From Clostridia bacterium (lineage in GTDB: Bacteria; Bacillota; Clostridia; Christensenellales; HGM11417), in NCBI GenBank assembly GCA_017407365.1, contig JAFQWR010000100.1, forward strand, positions 1 through 5,928: a stretch of 5,928 nt of DNA, written 5' to 3'. The notes under the pieces were generated by a model that did no database searches, had not been told where the DNA came from, and worked only from the letters and a program-made list of their open reading frames with translations. Below, piece by piece: positions 1 to 4,842 of this stretch (within the stretch, counting starts at the first letter, position 1; each line of letters begins with the position of its first letter). Both the position numbers and the translations under genes were made by a program.

Positions 1-453
1 CGGCTGTGCGGTGATACATTTATGCTTGATCGGCAGAGTTTTAAAGATGCCGAGCTTATAATCTGCGTTCTTTTGGTTTTCTACCGTACAGCAAACCACC
101 ACGTTTTCGTAGCCCTCTCCCCAATCGTCCGGAATACAGCTCATAAACCTGTCAATGCGCTTTGAAAGAAACAGAAAGGTACAATCCTTGCGCTCCCTTA
201 TCATCTGCCAGCAAGCAGGACGCCAGGCATCTGCCTCCTCAATGAGAAAATCGGTGGAAAAGCAGGTGTATACCGTACCGGATTTCATTTTGTAATTGCC
301 GTTTTTCAGGCGCTCTACGGGCTTTGTAAAGTCCTTCGTCCTTTCAATCACACCCGTATCAACTCCGCGCTTTTCGTCACCCTTGTGGATATAGCAGTAA
401 AGGCAGCCGTCACTGCACCTTTTACAGCCTCTCCACGGATTCCACATTGCCAT
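1..453 (-). CDS. DUF5131 (phage Gp37/Gp68-like) protein, 3' end beyond the window
   Basis: Minus-strand frame open from ATG at 453 to the left edge; 151 residues are visible and the C-terminus is missing. The N-terminus reads MAMWNPWRGCKRCSDGCLYC, matching the DUF5131 pattern of WNP, then GC, GC and CY, with C10, C17 and C20 in the C-x6-C-x2-C layout. An additional C13 also makes C-x3-C-x2-C, the spacing of radical SAM iron-sulfur sites. Further on, residues around 81-110 (DFLIEEADAWRP, then FLFLSKRIDRF) and 126-131 (CTVENQ) fit the family's aromatic/acidic block, its TKRP-like stretch and its SVENQ-like stretch. The family is known from phages and bacterial chromosomes; biochemical function is unestablished, so Fe-S or radical chemistry is only inference. 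GGGGTG lies 6 nt before the ATG. It starts 28 bp after the zinc-ribbon regulator gene and is probably its operon partner. Confidence 0.85.
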   Translation of the reverse strand, partial: MAMWNPWRGCKRCSDGCLYCYIHKGDEKRGVDTGVIERTKDFTKPVERLKNGNYKMKSGTVYTCFSTDFLIEEADAWRPACWQMIRERKDCTFLFLSKRIDRFMSCIPDDWGEGYENVVVCCTVENQKNADYKLGIFKTLPIKHKCITAQP

Positions 454-481
454 ATTTTCACCCCGTTATATTAGTGCCTGA

Positions 482-1246
482 TTATCTCTTTTTGTAAATC
501 ACAAGCTCGGGGCTTTCACCGTTTTCCCCGTAGGTGCAGACAAGAAGAAAATCCACATTTGCTACAAGCCCGAAGCATCTGCCGCCGCCTGATGCGCTTT
601 CGAGCTGATAGCCAAGATAGGTTGCACCGTCATCAAGATATTTTATCCTCTGCCCATTCGGGAGCGTGTATTCGAGATTTACATAAGCGCCTATGAGCGC
701 GGAAAGCTCCGTAACCTCGGGCATACCCTCAATATGCAAATCATTGAATTCCTTGATGAGCTGTTTTTTGAGCCATTCAAACGCTTCTTCGCTTCCAAGC
801 TCGGTGTGCTTTTTCCAATAATCCAGCTTTGGAAGCATTTCCCTCATATAAGCACGAACCTGCTCGGGTGTAAAATGCTCATTTGCCATACTCTCAGCGC
901 AGAAATCAATGAGCGTATCCATATCGCTGTACGTATATTCGCCGTCTGCGTAGCACCATTTGCAATAATCCTCGTTGAAAAGCCCATCCTTCTCCTTGCT
1001 GATGACAGAATCTTCAAGCGGCATACCGCAGCATTGACAGATCAACTGTCGCGGCGAGCCGAGAAGCGTATTGATTGATACATCAAACAGCTGCGACAGC
1101 AATTTGAGCGTTTCTGTGTTTGGAACCGTTTCGCCGTTCTCCCAACGGGAAACAGCTTGCCTCGTTACAAAGATCTTTTCTGCAAGCTCCTCTTGCGAGA
1201 GTCCTCTTTTTGTTCTCAATTCGTGGATGATATCCTTTGTTTCCAT
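482..1246 (-). CDS. XRE-type HTH regulator fused to a zinc-ribbon domain
   Basis: A 254-aa protein with three parts. Residues about 6-60 are a Cro/C1-type helix-turn-helix (LSQEELAEKIFVTRQAVSRW, then ENG), the probable recognition helix being near 28-38. Residues about 69-150 resemble the putative zinc-ribbon family PF12674: C70-x-C72-C73-GMP, then C95-x2-C98 (YCKWCY), followed by a helical acidic stretch with FTPEQ and MLPKLDYWK. The pairs C70/C73 and C95/C98 are the likely zinc ligands. Residues about 180-254 form a beta-rich tail (LEYTLPNGQRIKYLDDG, then YLGYQLES) that I cannot name. It is probably a cytoplasmic DNA-binding sensor; the ligand is unknown. The start is supported by AAGGCGGTGA 4 nt upstream, a one-base variant of the full anti-Shine-Dalgarno complement, and by a SigA promoter just before it. 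The DUF5131 gene follows 28 bp downstream. Confidence 0.9.
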   Translation of the reverse strand: METKDIIHELRTKRGLSQEELAEKIFVTRQAVSRWENGETVPNTETLKLLSQLFDVSINTLLGSPRQLICQCCGMPLEDSVISKEKDGLFNEDYCKWCYADGEYTYSDMDTLIDFCAESMANEHFTPEQVRAYMREMLPKLDYWKKHTELGSEEAFEWLKKQLIKEFNDLHIEGMPEVTELSALIGAYVNLEYTLPNGQRIKYLDDGATYLGYQLESASGGGRCFGLVANVDFLLVCTYGENGESPELVIYKKR

Positions 1247-1275
1247 ACAATCACCGCCTTGTATTTTATGATACT

Positions 1276-1304
1276 ATTATACCACGGGCTGTAATACTTG
1301 ACAA
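1276..1304 (-). promoter_or_regulatory. SigA-type promoter of the HTH/zinc-ribbon - DUF5131 unit
   Basis: On the minus strand: -35 TTGTCA (1304-1299), 17-bp spacer, -10 TATAAT (1281-1276) preceded by TGG, an extended -10. The start point would be near 1269, giving a leader of about 20 nt before the ATG at 1246. Confidence 0.85.
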
Positions 1305-1320
1305 GCAACTGTCTGTTGCT
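1304..1320. repeat. Inverted repeat abutting the -35 box, candidate operator
   Basis: AGCAAC-TGTCT-GTTGCT: perfect 6-bp arms with a 5-bp spacer, sharing one base with the -35 box. The centre is about 43 bp upstream of the predicted start point, suitable for autoregulation or activation by the HTH protein. Binding is inference. Confidence 0.5.
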
Positions 1321-1321
1321 G

Positions 1322-1354
1322 TTATCTCTGCTGATTCATTTTACCTTTAAACAT
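1322..1354 (-). CDS. 10-codon micro-ORF with a strong ribosome site, possibly a gene remnant
   Basis: GGAGG lies exactly 7 nt upstream of an ATG encoding MFKGKMNQQR and a TAA stop. The Shine-Dalgarno is better than that of several full genes here. The peptide has no recognisable family. An in-frame upstream ATG at 1381 would extend it to 19 codons, but its AAGG is only 2 nt away. It lies after the 131-aa gene's stop at 1402 and just upstream of the next promoter, so it would be transcribed by readthrough from that gene. It may be a surviving gene start whose body was deleted, a real small peptide, or chance. Confidence 0.25.
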   Translation of the reverse strand: MFKGKMNQQR

Positions 1355-1401
1355 ATTAATACCTCCAAATACAAAGGGCATTTCCTTATTTATCCATCGA
1401 T

Positions 1402-1797
1402 TTACTCCCCGACAATCTCATTCTCAAGAAACGCTCGCATAATCTCACCGATGGTAATTTCATCATTTCCTACCCCTCTGTCAACAATCTGAACACGACC
1501 GAATTGGTAGTAAACTCTCAGTTCTTCGCTTGCACCATCATCGTAGCTTTCTGATCTGTCCGCATATTTGATACAGCTTGCTATCCTATCACATAATGTT
1601 GCAAAGGCCTCCTCTCTACATCTACCTTTACGGAGAGAATAAACTCGCCTGCTTTTTGCCTTATACTCCTTGATTACAATTGTTCCATCTGAGTAAATAT
1701 CAAAAACCAAGCGAGCGCCTCTTTGCATCTCAGAGCAATCAAAAAAAAGCCTCTCATATACAAGTTTTACTACCGTCTCCAAATTAATCGTAATCAT
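1402..1797 (-). CDS. Hypothetical protein, 131 aa, no recognised family
   Basis: A 131-aa soluble-looking protein with no signal peptide or membrane segment. An N-terminal helix (about 5-20) is followed by a beta hairpin around 28-46 (GARLVFDIYSDGTIVIKEYK), a basic linker (48-62, rich in K/R), a helix with two cysteines (about 62-80), a second strand pair near 92-107 (ELRVYYQFGRVQIVD) and a C-terminal helix (IGEIMRAFLENEI). I recognise no family or catalytic motif. Start choice: AAGAGGG is only 3 nt from the ATG and AAGAGAGGGG is 13 nt away, neither ideal, but the next methionine (residue 24) would remove the first helix. It has its own promoter (1835-1863) and no obvious terminator after it. 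It is flanked by unrelated single-gene units, so context gives no function. Confidence 0.75.
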   Translation of the reverse strand: MITINLETVVKLVYERLFFDCSEMQRGARLVFDIYSDGTIVIKEYKAKSRRVYSLRKGRCREEAFATLCDRIASCIKYADRSESYDDGASEELRVYYQFGRVQIVDRGVGNDEITIGEIMRAFLENEIVGE

Positions 1798-1834
1798 TTT
1801 CCCTCTTCTGCCCCTCTCTTTTACCGTTTACATA

Positions 1835-1863
1835 ATGATACCATAAAAAGCAATATATTGCAA
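1835..1863 (-). promoter_or_regulatory. Promoter of the 131-aa hypothetical gene
   Basis: Minus strand: -35 TTGCAA (1863-1858), 17-bp spacer with a central TTTTT, -10 TATCAT (1840-1835) preceded by TGG (extended -10). Predicted start near 1828, about 30 nt before the ATG. The hexamers, TTTTT position and TGn are the same as in the promoter at 4526-4554. Confidence 0.7.
1850..1861. repeat. 12-bp perfect palindrome over the -35 region, candidate operator
   Basis: GCAATATATTGC is its own reverse complement and covers part of the -35 hexamer and the adjacent spacer. A repressor bound here would block the promoter. The bound protein, if any, is unknown. Confidence 0.4.
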
Positions 1864-1928
1864 TACCTTTTGAAAAAAAACCATTCCGAAGCTATGCTTT
1901 TGCCCAAAGTCTACCGCCGTCAAAGCAT

Positions 1929-1952
1929 AAAAAAGCCGCTTTTGCGTAGCGG
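1929..1952 (-). terminator. Intrinsic terminator after the antiporter gene
   Basis: Read on the minus strand: stem CCGCT, loop ACGCAAA, stem AGCGG, then C and six T. It lies about 55 nt after the antiporter stop and separates that gene from the next promoter. The stem is only 5 bp, so it is moderate in strength. Confidence 0.7.
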
Positions 1953-2005
1953 AAGCTGACAAAAACGGCCGGAATTACAGGTGTTATGATATTTTAAGTA
2001 AAAGC

Positions 2006-3313
2006 TTACGCCTCAGGGTTTCCCTCTGCAGCACGCTTCTGCTCGGTGACGATATTGCCACGGGCACTGACCTTACCCTCTTCCTTGATTTCACCTGCCT
2101 TGGCAAGAGCAATCTTGGTGAGGAAGGGACCGACGATTTCGTAAATCAGCACGGAGAAAAGCGTGATGTTGGAAACGATCATACCGACAGGTCCAAGCGC
2201 GGCAGCCTTCATTGCCATACCAAGCGCAACGCCTGCCTGCGGCAACAGCGTGATACCCAGGTATTTGCAGATATTGGGATCGCAATGCGTGAGCCTTGCA
2301 CTGACGTTTGCACCGAAATATTTACCGAGCGAGCGGAAGAGAATGTATACCACACCGATCAGCACGACAAATATATCACTGAATACAGAGAGCTCCAGCT
2401 CTGCACCGCTGATCACAAAGAACAGCACGTAGAGAGGCGCAGTCCAGCGATCCAGACGGTCCATCAGCTCCTCGGAAAAATCACAGATGTTGCAGAAAAT
2501 CGTACCCAGCATCATACATACGAGAAGGGAAGAAAATGCAACGTGAATTTTGCCAAACAGCTTGAACTCAAGATGCGAGAGCGCAACGGTAAGAAGCACA
2601 AAGGTAACGGACATTGCAAGACGCTTGGAGCGTGAATGGAAGAAGCGCTCGAAGAAGGTAAATACCATACCCATAAGTGCGCCCAGACCAAGCGAGAAAA
2701 CAACCTCAAGAATGGGCTCTACAAGAATAGAGATGATATCCACCGCACCTGCCATAATGCCCTTTGCAACACCGAAGGAAATAGCAAACAGCACTAAGCC
2801 CACAGCATCGTCTAACGCTACGATGGGAAGCAGAATATCCGATACAGGACCCTTTGCCTTATATTGCCTTACAACCATCAGCGTTGCGGCAGGCGCCGTA
2901 GCGGATGCTACTGCACCGAGGATGATTGCAGTAGGAAGCGGAAGCTTATCGGGAATTAAAAAATGCAAGCCAATCAGCGCGGCGTCCACCAGAACGGTAG
3001 CGGCAACAGCCTGCACGATACCGATAACCGTAGCCTTTTTGCCAATCTGCTTCAGCTGAGCCAGACGGAATTCATTACCGATGGAAAAGGCGATAAAGCC
3101 AAGTGCTACGTCTGAAATGATGGAAAAGCGGTCGATGTCCTCAAGGCTTGTAAAGCCGAAGCCTTTAAGCCCCAGCGCTCCGAGAAGATACGGGCCGATG
3201 AGAATACCTGCCACAAGATACGCAGTAACCGCAGGCAGCTTAACAAGCTTGGCAAGACGTGAAAGCATCAGCCCTGCAAACAAAGCCACCGATAAACAAA
3301 GAAGTATTTCCAT
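2006..3313 (-). CDS. CPA2-type cation:proton antiporter (Na+/H+ exchanger family)
   Basis: A 435-aa integral membrane protein of the PF00999 fold with about 12 hydrophobic segments. Exchanges Na+ or K+ for protons at the cytoplasmic membrane; the ion is not readable from sequence. The N-terminus carries the family pattern LPAVTAYLVAGILIGP (26-41). SATAPAATLMV (137-147) is the discontinuous-helix region, and LDDAVGLVLF (167-176) carries D168-D169, the expected ion-binding acidic pair. ISGAELE (301-307), R327-SLGKY and LLPQAGVALGMA (357-368) fit later conserved helices. A basic/acidic cytoplasmic tail of about 30 residues ends it. There is no RCK/TrkA-N regulatory domain, unlike KefB/KefC, so the length fits the short antiporter-only class. 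Start supported by AAGGAGGG 6 nt upstream. Monocistronic: own promoter (3350-3378) and terminator (1929-1952). Confidence 0.92.
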   Translation of the reverse strand: MEILLCLSVALFAGLMLSRLAKLVKLPAVTAYLVAGILIGPYLLGALGLKGFGFTSLEDIDRFSIISDVALGFIAFSIGNEFRLAQLKQIGKKATVIGIVQAVAATVLVDAALIGLHFLIPDKLPLPTAIILGAVASATAPAATLMVVRQYKAKGPVSDILLPIVALDDAVGLVLFAISFGVAKGIMAGAVDIISILVEPILEVVFSLGLGALMGMVFTFFERFFHSRSKRLAMSVTFVLLTVALSHLEFKLFGKIHVAFSSLLVCMMLGTIFCNICDFSEELMDRLDRWTAPLYVLFFVISGAELELSVFSDIFVVLIGVVYILFRSLGKYFGANVSARLTHCDPNICKYLGITLLPQAGVALGMAMKAAALGPVGMIVSNITLFSVLIYEIVGPFLTKIALAKAGEIKEEGKVSARGNIVTEQKRAAEGNPEA

Positions 3314-3349
3314 ACTTCACCCTCCTTAGTGATTCATACAACTCCTACG

Positions 3350-3378
3350 ATTTTATTACTTTCCGCCTGTTTTGTCAA
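3350..3378 (-). promoter_or_regulatory. SigA-type promoter of the antiporter gene
   Basis: Minus strand: -35 TTGACA (3378-3373), 17-bp spacer, -10 TAAAAT (3355-3350). Predicted start near 3343, leader about 30 nt including the AAGGAGGG site. The stretch 3379-3528 between this promoter and the neighbouring terminator is T-rich on the plus strand, and I see no gene or structured element in it. Confidence 0.85.
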
Positions 3379-3528
3379 GGCTTATACCTGCATTTTACAA
3401 TAAATTTTCTTCTTTGCCCCCTATTTTTTATCCTATGCCGTTTCTATCGATTCTGACAGTGTTTTTTCTCCTTTCCTTTTTGCAAGAAAGTTTAATAAAT
3501 ACCTTTCCTCTCCCTCTTTTTGGTGCAT

Positions 3529-3564
3529 AAAAAAAGGAACGGAGAGGGCTCCCCCCTCCATTCC
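3529..3564 (-). terminator. Strong intrinsic terminator after the metallophosphoesterase gene
   Basis: Minus strand: a 12-bp stem with two G-T wobbles (GGAATGGAGGGG pairing with CCCTCTCCGTTCC-type arm, 3564-3536), loop of 5 nt, then seven T (3535-3529). It lies about 37 nt after the phosphoesterase stop and ends the HTH-phosphoesterase unit before the antiporter promoter. Confidence 0.9.
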
Positions 3565-3601
3565 TCGGATGAATTCCTTCCTGTTGTTCTGAGCCCTTCT
3601 T

Positions 3602-4300
3602 TTATTCCTCCGCACAAGCCCCAAGAGGCAGAATGCGGTTGAACAGAACGGTCTTTCGGTCGTTGATATCGCCGTCTACGTGATAATGCCCGAAGTACCA
3701 ATGGCGGTAGCAAACGGCATCCTCTATATTGGTGAGCATATTGCTTTCGGGGTATACCCTCCGCCCTGCGGTTACGGCACGCAGCAACGGATGATAGAGC
3801 GCGCGCTCATCGATTGTGTGCGTGATGATATAATCCACCGAAAAGCCCACACGGCTTAAGCTTTGCATTGCGGTATCGTAATCCTGCACGGTGGGGCGCT
3901 CTGCAAGCCAACGGCTGATGCCGTCTGTACGGGAATCCCAATCGACGCTTGTGGCACCGCCAAAGCAAAAAATACGCTTCCCCTCTATTTCGTACACCTG
4001 CCCACGCATCAGATGAAGAATGCTTTTGCCCACACGGTGCACTCTGCCGCCGCAGAAATCCTCCTCCCGGCAGGCATTCAGCTGATCAAAATTTTCGTGA
4101 TTGCCGTCTACAAACAGAATACTGCAGGGGAGCCCCTCGTAAAAGGCAAGCCGCCGTGCGTTGCTTTTTTCACTCCACAAAATACCGGAATCGCCTGCTA
4201 TAATCAGATAATCCGCCTTGGTAAGAGGCGTAGTGCGAAAAAAGGCATCCAGCTTTTCGGTATTCTGCAAGCCATGCGTATCGCCTGTGACATAGATCAT
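3602..4300 (-). CDS. Calcineurin-like metallophosphoesterase
   Basis: A 232-aa cytoplasmic protein with the full metal-binding set of the calcineurin-like phosphoesterase fold (PF00149): GDTHG (D7, H9), AGDSG (D37), DGNHE (N67, H68), THT (H161) and GHYH (H205, H207). A two-metal phosphomonoesterase or phosphodiesterase is expected; the substrate cannot be told. FGGATSVD (113-120) is typical of the small bacterial members. No signal peptide or extra domain. The ATG overlaps the stop of the small HTH gene in an ATGA (4300-4297); its own ribosome site is weak (AGAGG about 10 nt upstream), so translation is probably coupled to the upstream gene. A strong terminator follows. Pairing with an XRE protein suggests the regulator controls this enzyme, which is inference. 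Confidence 0.92.
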   Translation of the reverse strand: MIYVTGDTHGLQNTEKLDAFFRTTPLTKADYLIIAGDSGILWSEKSNARRLAFYEGLPCSILFVDGNHENFDQLNACREEDFCGGRVHRVGKSILHLMRGQVYEIEGKRIFCFGGATSVDWDSRTDGISRWLAERPTVQDYDTAMQSLSRVGFSVDYIITHTIDERALYHPLLRAVTAGRRVYPESNMLTNIEDAVCYRHWYFGHYHVDGDINDRKTVLFNRILPLGACAEE

Positions 4301-4497
4301 TTGCCGAAAGCCTCTTCGGTTACGTTGTTTTTACGGCAGAAATCCTCAAACAAACGGTAGCTTTCGCGGTCGGGCTGATAGTGCCCTCTTTCCCAACGGT
4401 TTACTGTTGCAAAGGCAACACCCAGTGCCTCTGCAAATTTTTGCTGTGACATAGCGCACTTTTTGCGCGCCGCCTTACACCTTTCAGAAAAATTCAT
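4297..4497 (-). CDS. Small XRE-type HTH DNA-binding protein
   Basis: 66 residues, nearly all one Cro/C1-type helix-turn-helix: SQQKFAEALGVAFATVNRWE with RG at 17-38, the recognition helix near 28-36, followed by a helix with FEDFCRKN. There is no sensor domain. The frame stays open upstream to an ATG at 4608, but I place the start at 4497: GGGAGGAG lies 8 nt before it, the -10 box of a good promoter (4526-4531) sits inside the longer frame, and the HTH fold begins right after this methionine. First gene of a two-gene operon with the metallophosphoesterase (ATGA overlap) and divergent from glnN. Inverted repeats in its promoter are candidate autoregulatory sites. Confidence 0.88.
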   Translation of the reverse strand: MNFSERCKAARKKCAMSQQKFAEALGVAFATVNRWERGHYQPDRESYRLFEDFCRKNNVTEEAFGK

Positions 4498-4518
4498 ACT
4501 GTGTTCTCCTCCCAGTCC

Positions 4519-4533
4519 GCTATATATGATAGC
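4519..4533. repeat. Inverted repeat over the -10/start site of the HTH operon
   Basis: GCTAT-ATATG-ATAGC: 5-bp perfect arms, 5-bp spacer, spanning the -10 box and predicted start point. A position where a bound repressor would block initiation, so it is a candidate operator for the 66-aa HTH protein. Confidence 0.4.
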
Positions 4534-4554
4534 AGAAAAACCCGTGTTTTGCAA
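4526..4554 (-). promoter_or_regulatory. Promoter of the HTH - metallophosphoesterase operon
   Basis: Minus strand: -35 TTGCAA (4554-4549), 17-bp spacer, -10 TATCAT (4531-4526) preceded by TGC (extended -10). Predicted start near 4519, leader about 22 nt. A second short inverted repeat, AAAAC-CCGT-GTTTT (4537-4550), lies in the spacer. Confidence 0.75.
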
Positions 4555-4680
4555 CATTATTTTGCTTGTATATCGGAAAGAAATAAAAAAGGGAAGCGGC
4601 TTATGCATTTGAAAGAGCAGAAAGCTCTTGAAAATTTACGCCGTAAGGGTACATTATCTACATAAAATACCACAAAACGT
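4555..4680. other. Middle of the divergent intergenic region, with two inverted repeats
   Basis: The non-coding region between the small HTH start (4497) and glnN (4799) is 301 bp. Its middle, between the two divergent promoters, holds AAGAGC-AGAAA-GCTCTT (4613-4629) and TTACG-C-CGTAA (4636-4646, centred about 75 bp upstream of the glnN start point). Either could be a protein-binding site. No gene or terminator is evident. I did not see a TnrA/GlnR-type box (TGTnAn7TnACA) here. Confidence 0.35.
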
Positions 4681-4700
4681 TTGACATTCAACGCCAAACG
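4678..4700. repeat. Inverted repeat across the glnN promoter, candidate operator
   Basis: CGTTTG (4678-4683) and CAAACG (4695-4700) are perfect 6-bp arms 11 bp apart. They enclose most of the -35 box and extend into the spacer. An overlapping 8-bp palindrome AAACGTTT lies at 4675-4682. The placement suits repression of glnN; the factor is unknown. Confidence 0.45.
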
Positions 4701-4709
4701 AATTATAAT
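4681..4709 (+). promoter_or_regulatory. Consensus SigA promoter of glnN
   Basis: -35 TTGACA (4681-4686), 17-bp spacer, -10 TATAAT (4704-4709): both hexamers match consensus exactly. Predicted start near 4716, giving a leader of about 83 nt. Such a strong core promoter suggests that control is exerted by a repressor or in the leader. Confidence 0.9.
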
Positions 4710-4728
4710 AATGATAGAAAAAGGATGC

Positions 4729-4763
4729 GCTATGGCAAGAAAATTTTTCGCCATAGCCTTTTT
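4729..4763 (+). terminator. Terminator-like hairpin in the glnN leader, putative attenuator
   Basis: Perfect 8-bp arms GCTATGGC (4729-4736) and GCCATAGC (4750-4757), with an inner stem GAAA/TTTC separated by a 2-nt bulge and a 3-nt loop, then C and five T (4759-4763). It lies between the glnN promoter and the glnN start, about 13 nt after the predicted transcript start. No upstream plus-strand gene exists for it to terminate, so it most likely attenuates glnN. It could instead be an RNA-stability or protein-binding hairpin. Confidence 0.6.
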
Positions 4764-4842
4764 ACTACTAAGGCTAAACCCCGAAGGAGATTGCTACAAT
4801 GCCCAACGTTCCCGATTATTTTGGCTGTATGGTATTCAATGA
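4732..4842 (+). CDS. Putative 36-aa leader ORF overlapping the glnN start
   Basis: AAGGA (4721-4725) lies 6 nt before an ATG at 4732 that opens 36 codons ending in TGA at 4840-4842. The peptide begins MARKFFAIAFLLL, hydrophobic, and has a polar, basic second half. It starts within the 5' arm of the leader hairpin, runs through the U-run, and overlaps the first 14 codons of glnN in another frame. Translating ribosomes would open the hairpin. The codons show no run of glutamine or glutamate; there is a leucine cluster (TTA CTA CTA AGG CTA). The start and Shine-Dalgarno are visible; expression and role are inference, and the frame could be chance. Confidence 0.35.
   Translation: MARKFFAIAFLLLRLNPEGDCYNAQRSRLFWLYGIQ
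4754..4776 (+). promoter_or_regulatory. Alternative hairpin competing with the leader terminator
   Basis: TAGCCTT (4754-4760) and AAGGCTA (4770-4776) are perfect 7-bp arms with a 9-nt loop. The left arm reuses the last bases of the terminator's 3' arm and part of its U-run, so the two structures exclude each other. The glnN ribosome site (4784-4790) stays free. Because the right arm lies after the U-run, it could not by itself prevent termination in time. Confidence 0.4.

Noticed and set aside
1964..1972. CCGGCCG followed by T-run (minus strand) as a second antiporter terminator
   Set aside because: The GC block is self-complementary but too short to form a hairpin with a loop; the stem at 1936-1952 is the better terminator.
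2550..3059. 169-codon plus-strand frame antisense to the antiporter
   Set aside because: Composition rich in T, S, A and R as expected for the mirror of a membrane protein gene; no start signal.
3863..4360. 165-codon plus-strand frame antisense to the metallophosphoesterase
   Set aside because: The opposite strand encodes all phosphoesterase metal motifs; the antisense frame has no recognisable domain.
4498..4608. N-terminal extension of the small HTH protein to 103 aa
   Set aside because: The extension contains the promoter -10 and -35 boxes, has no ribosome site, and GGGAGGAG precisely precedes the ATG at 4497.
4557..4754. 65-codon minus-strand frame beginning in the glnN leader
   Set aside because: Its first residues mirror the plus-strand leader ORF only because the hairpin is an inverted repeat. 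It then runs through the glnN promoter.
4716..4798. Known glutamine riboswitch or ANTAR-type antiterminator in the glnN leader
   Set aside because: I do not see the conserved core of a glutamine riboswitch, nor two hexaloop hairpins with A1/G4 loops; the leader is too short.
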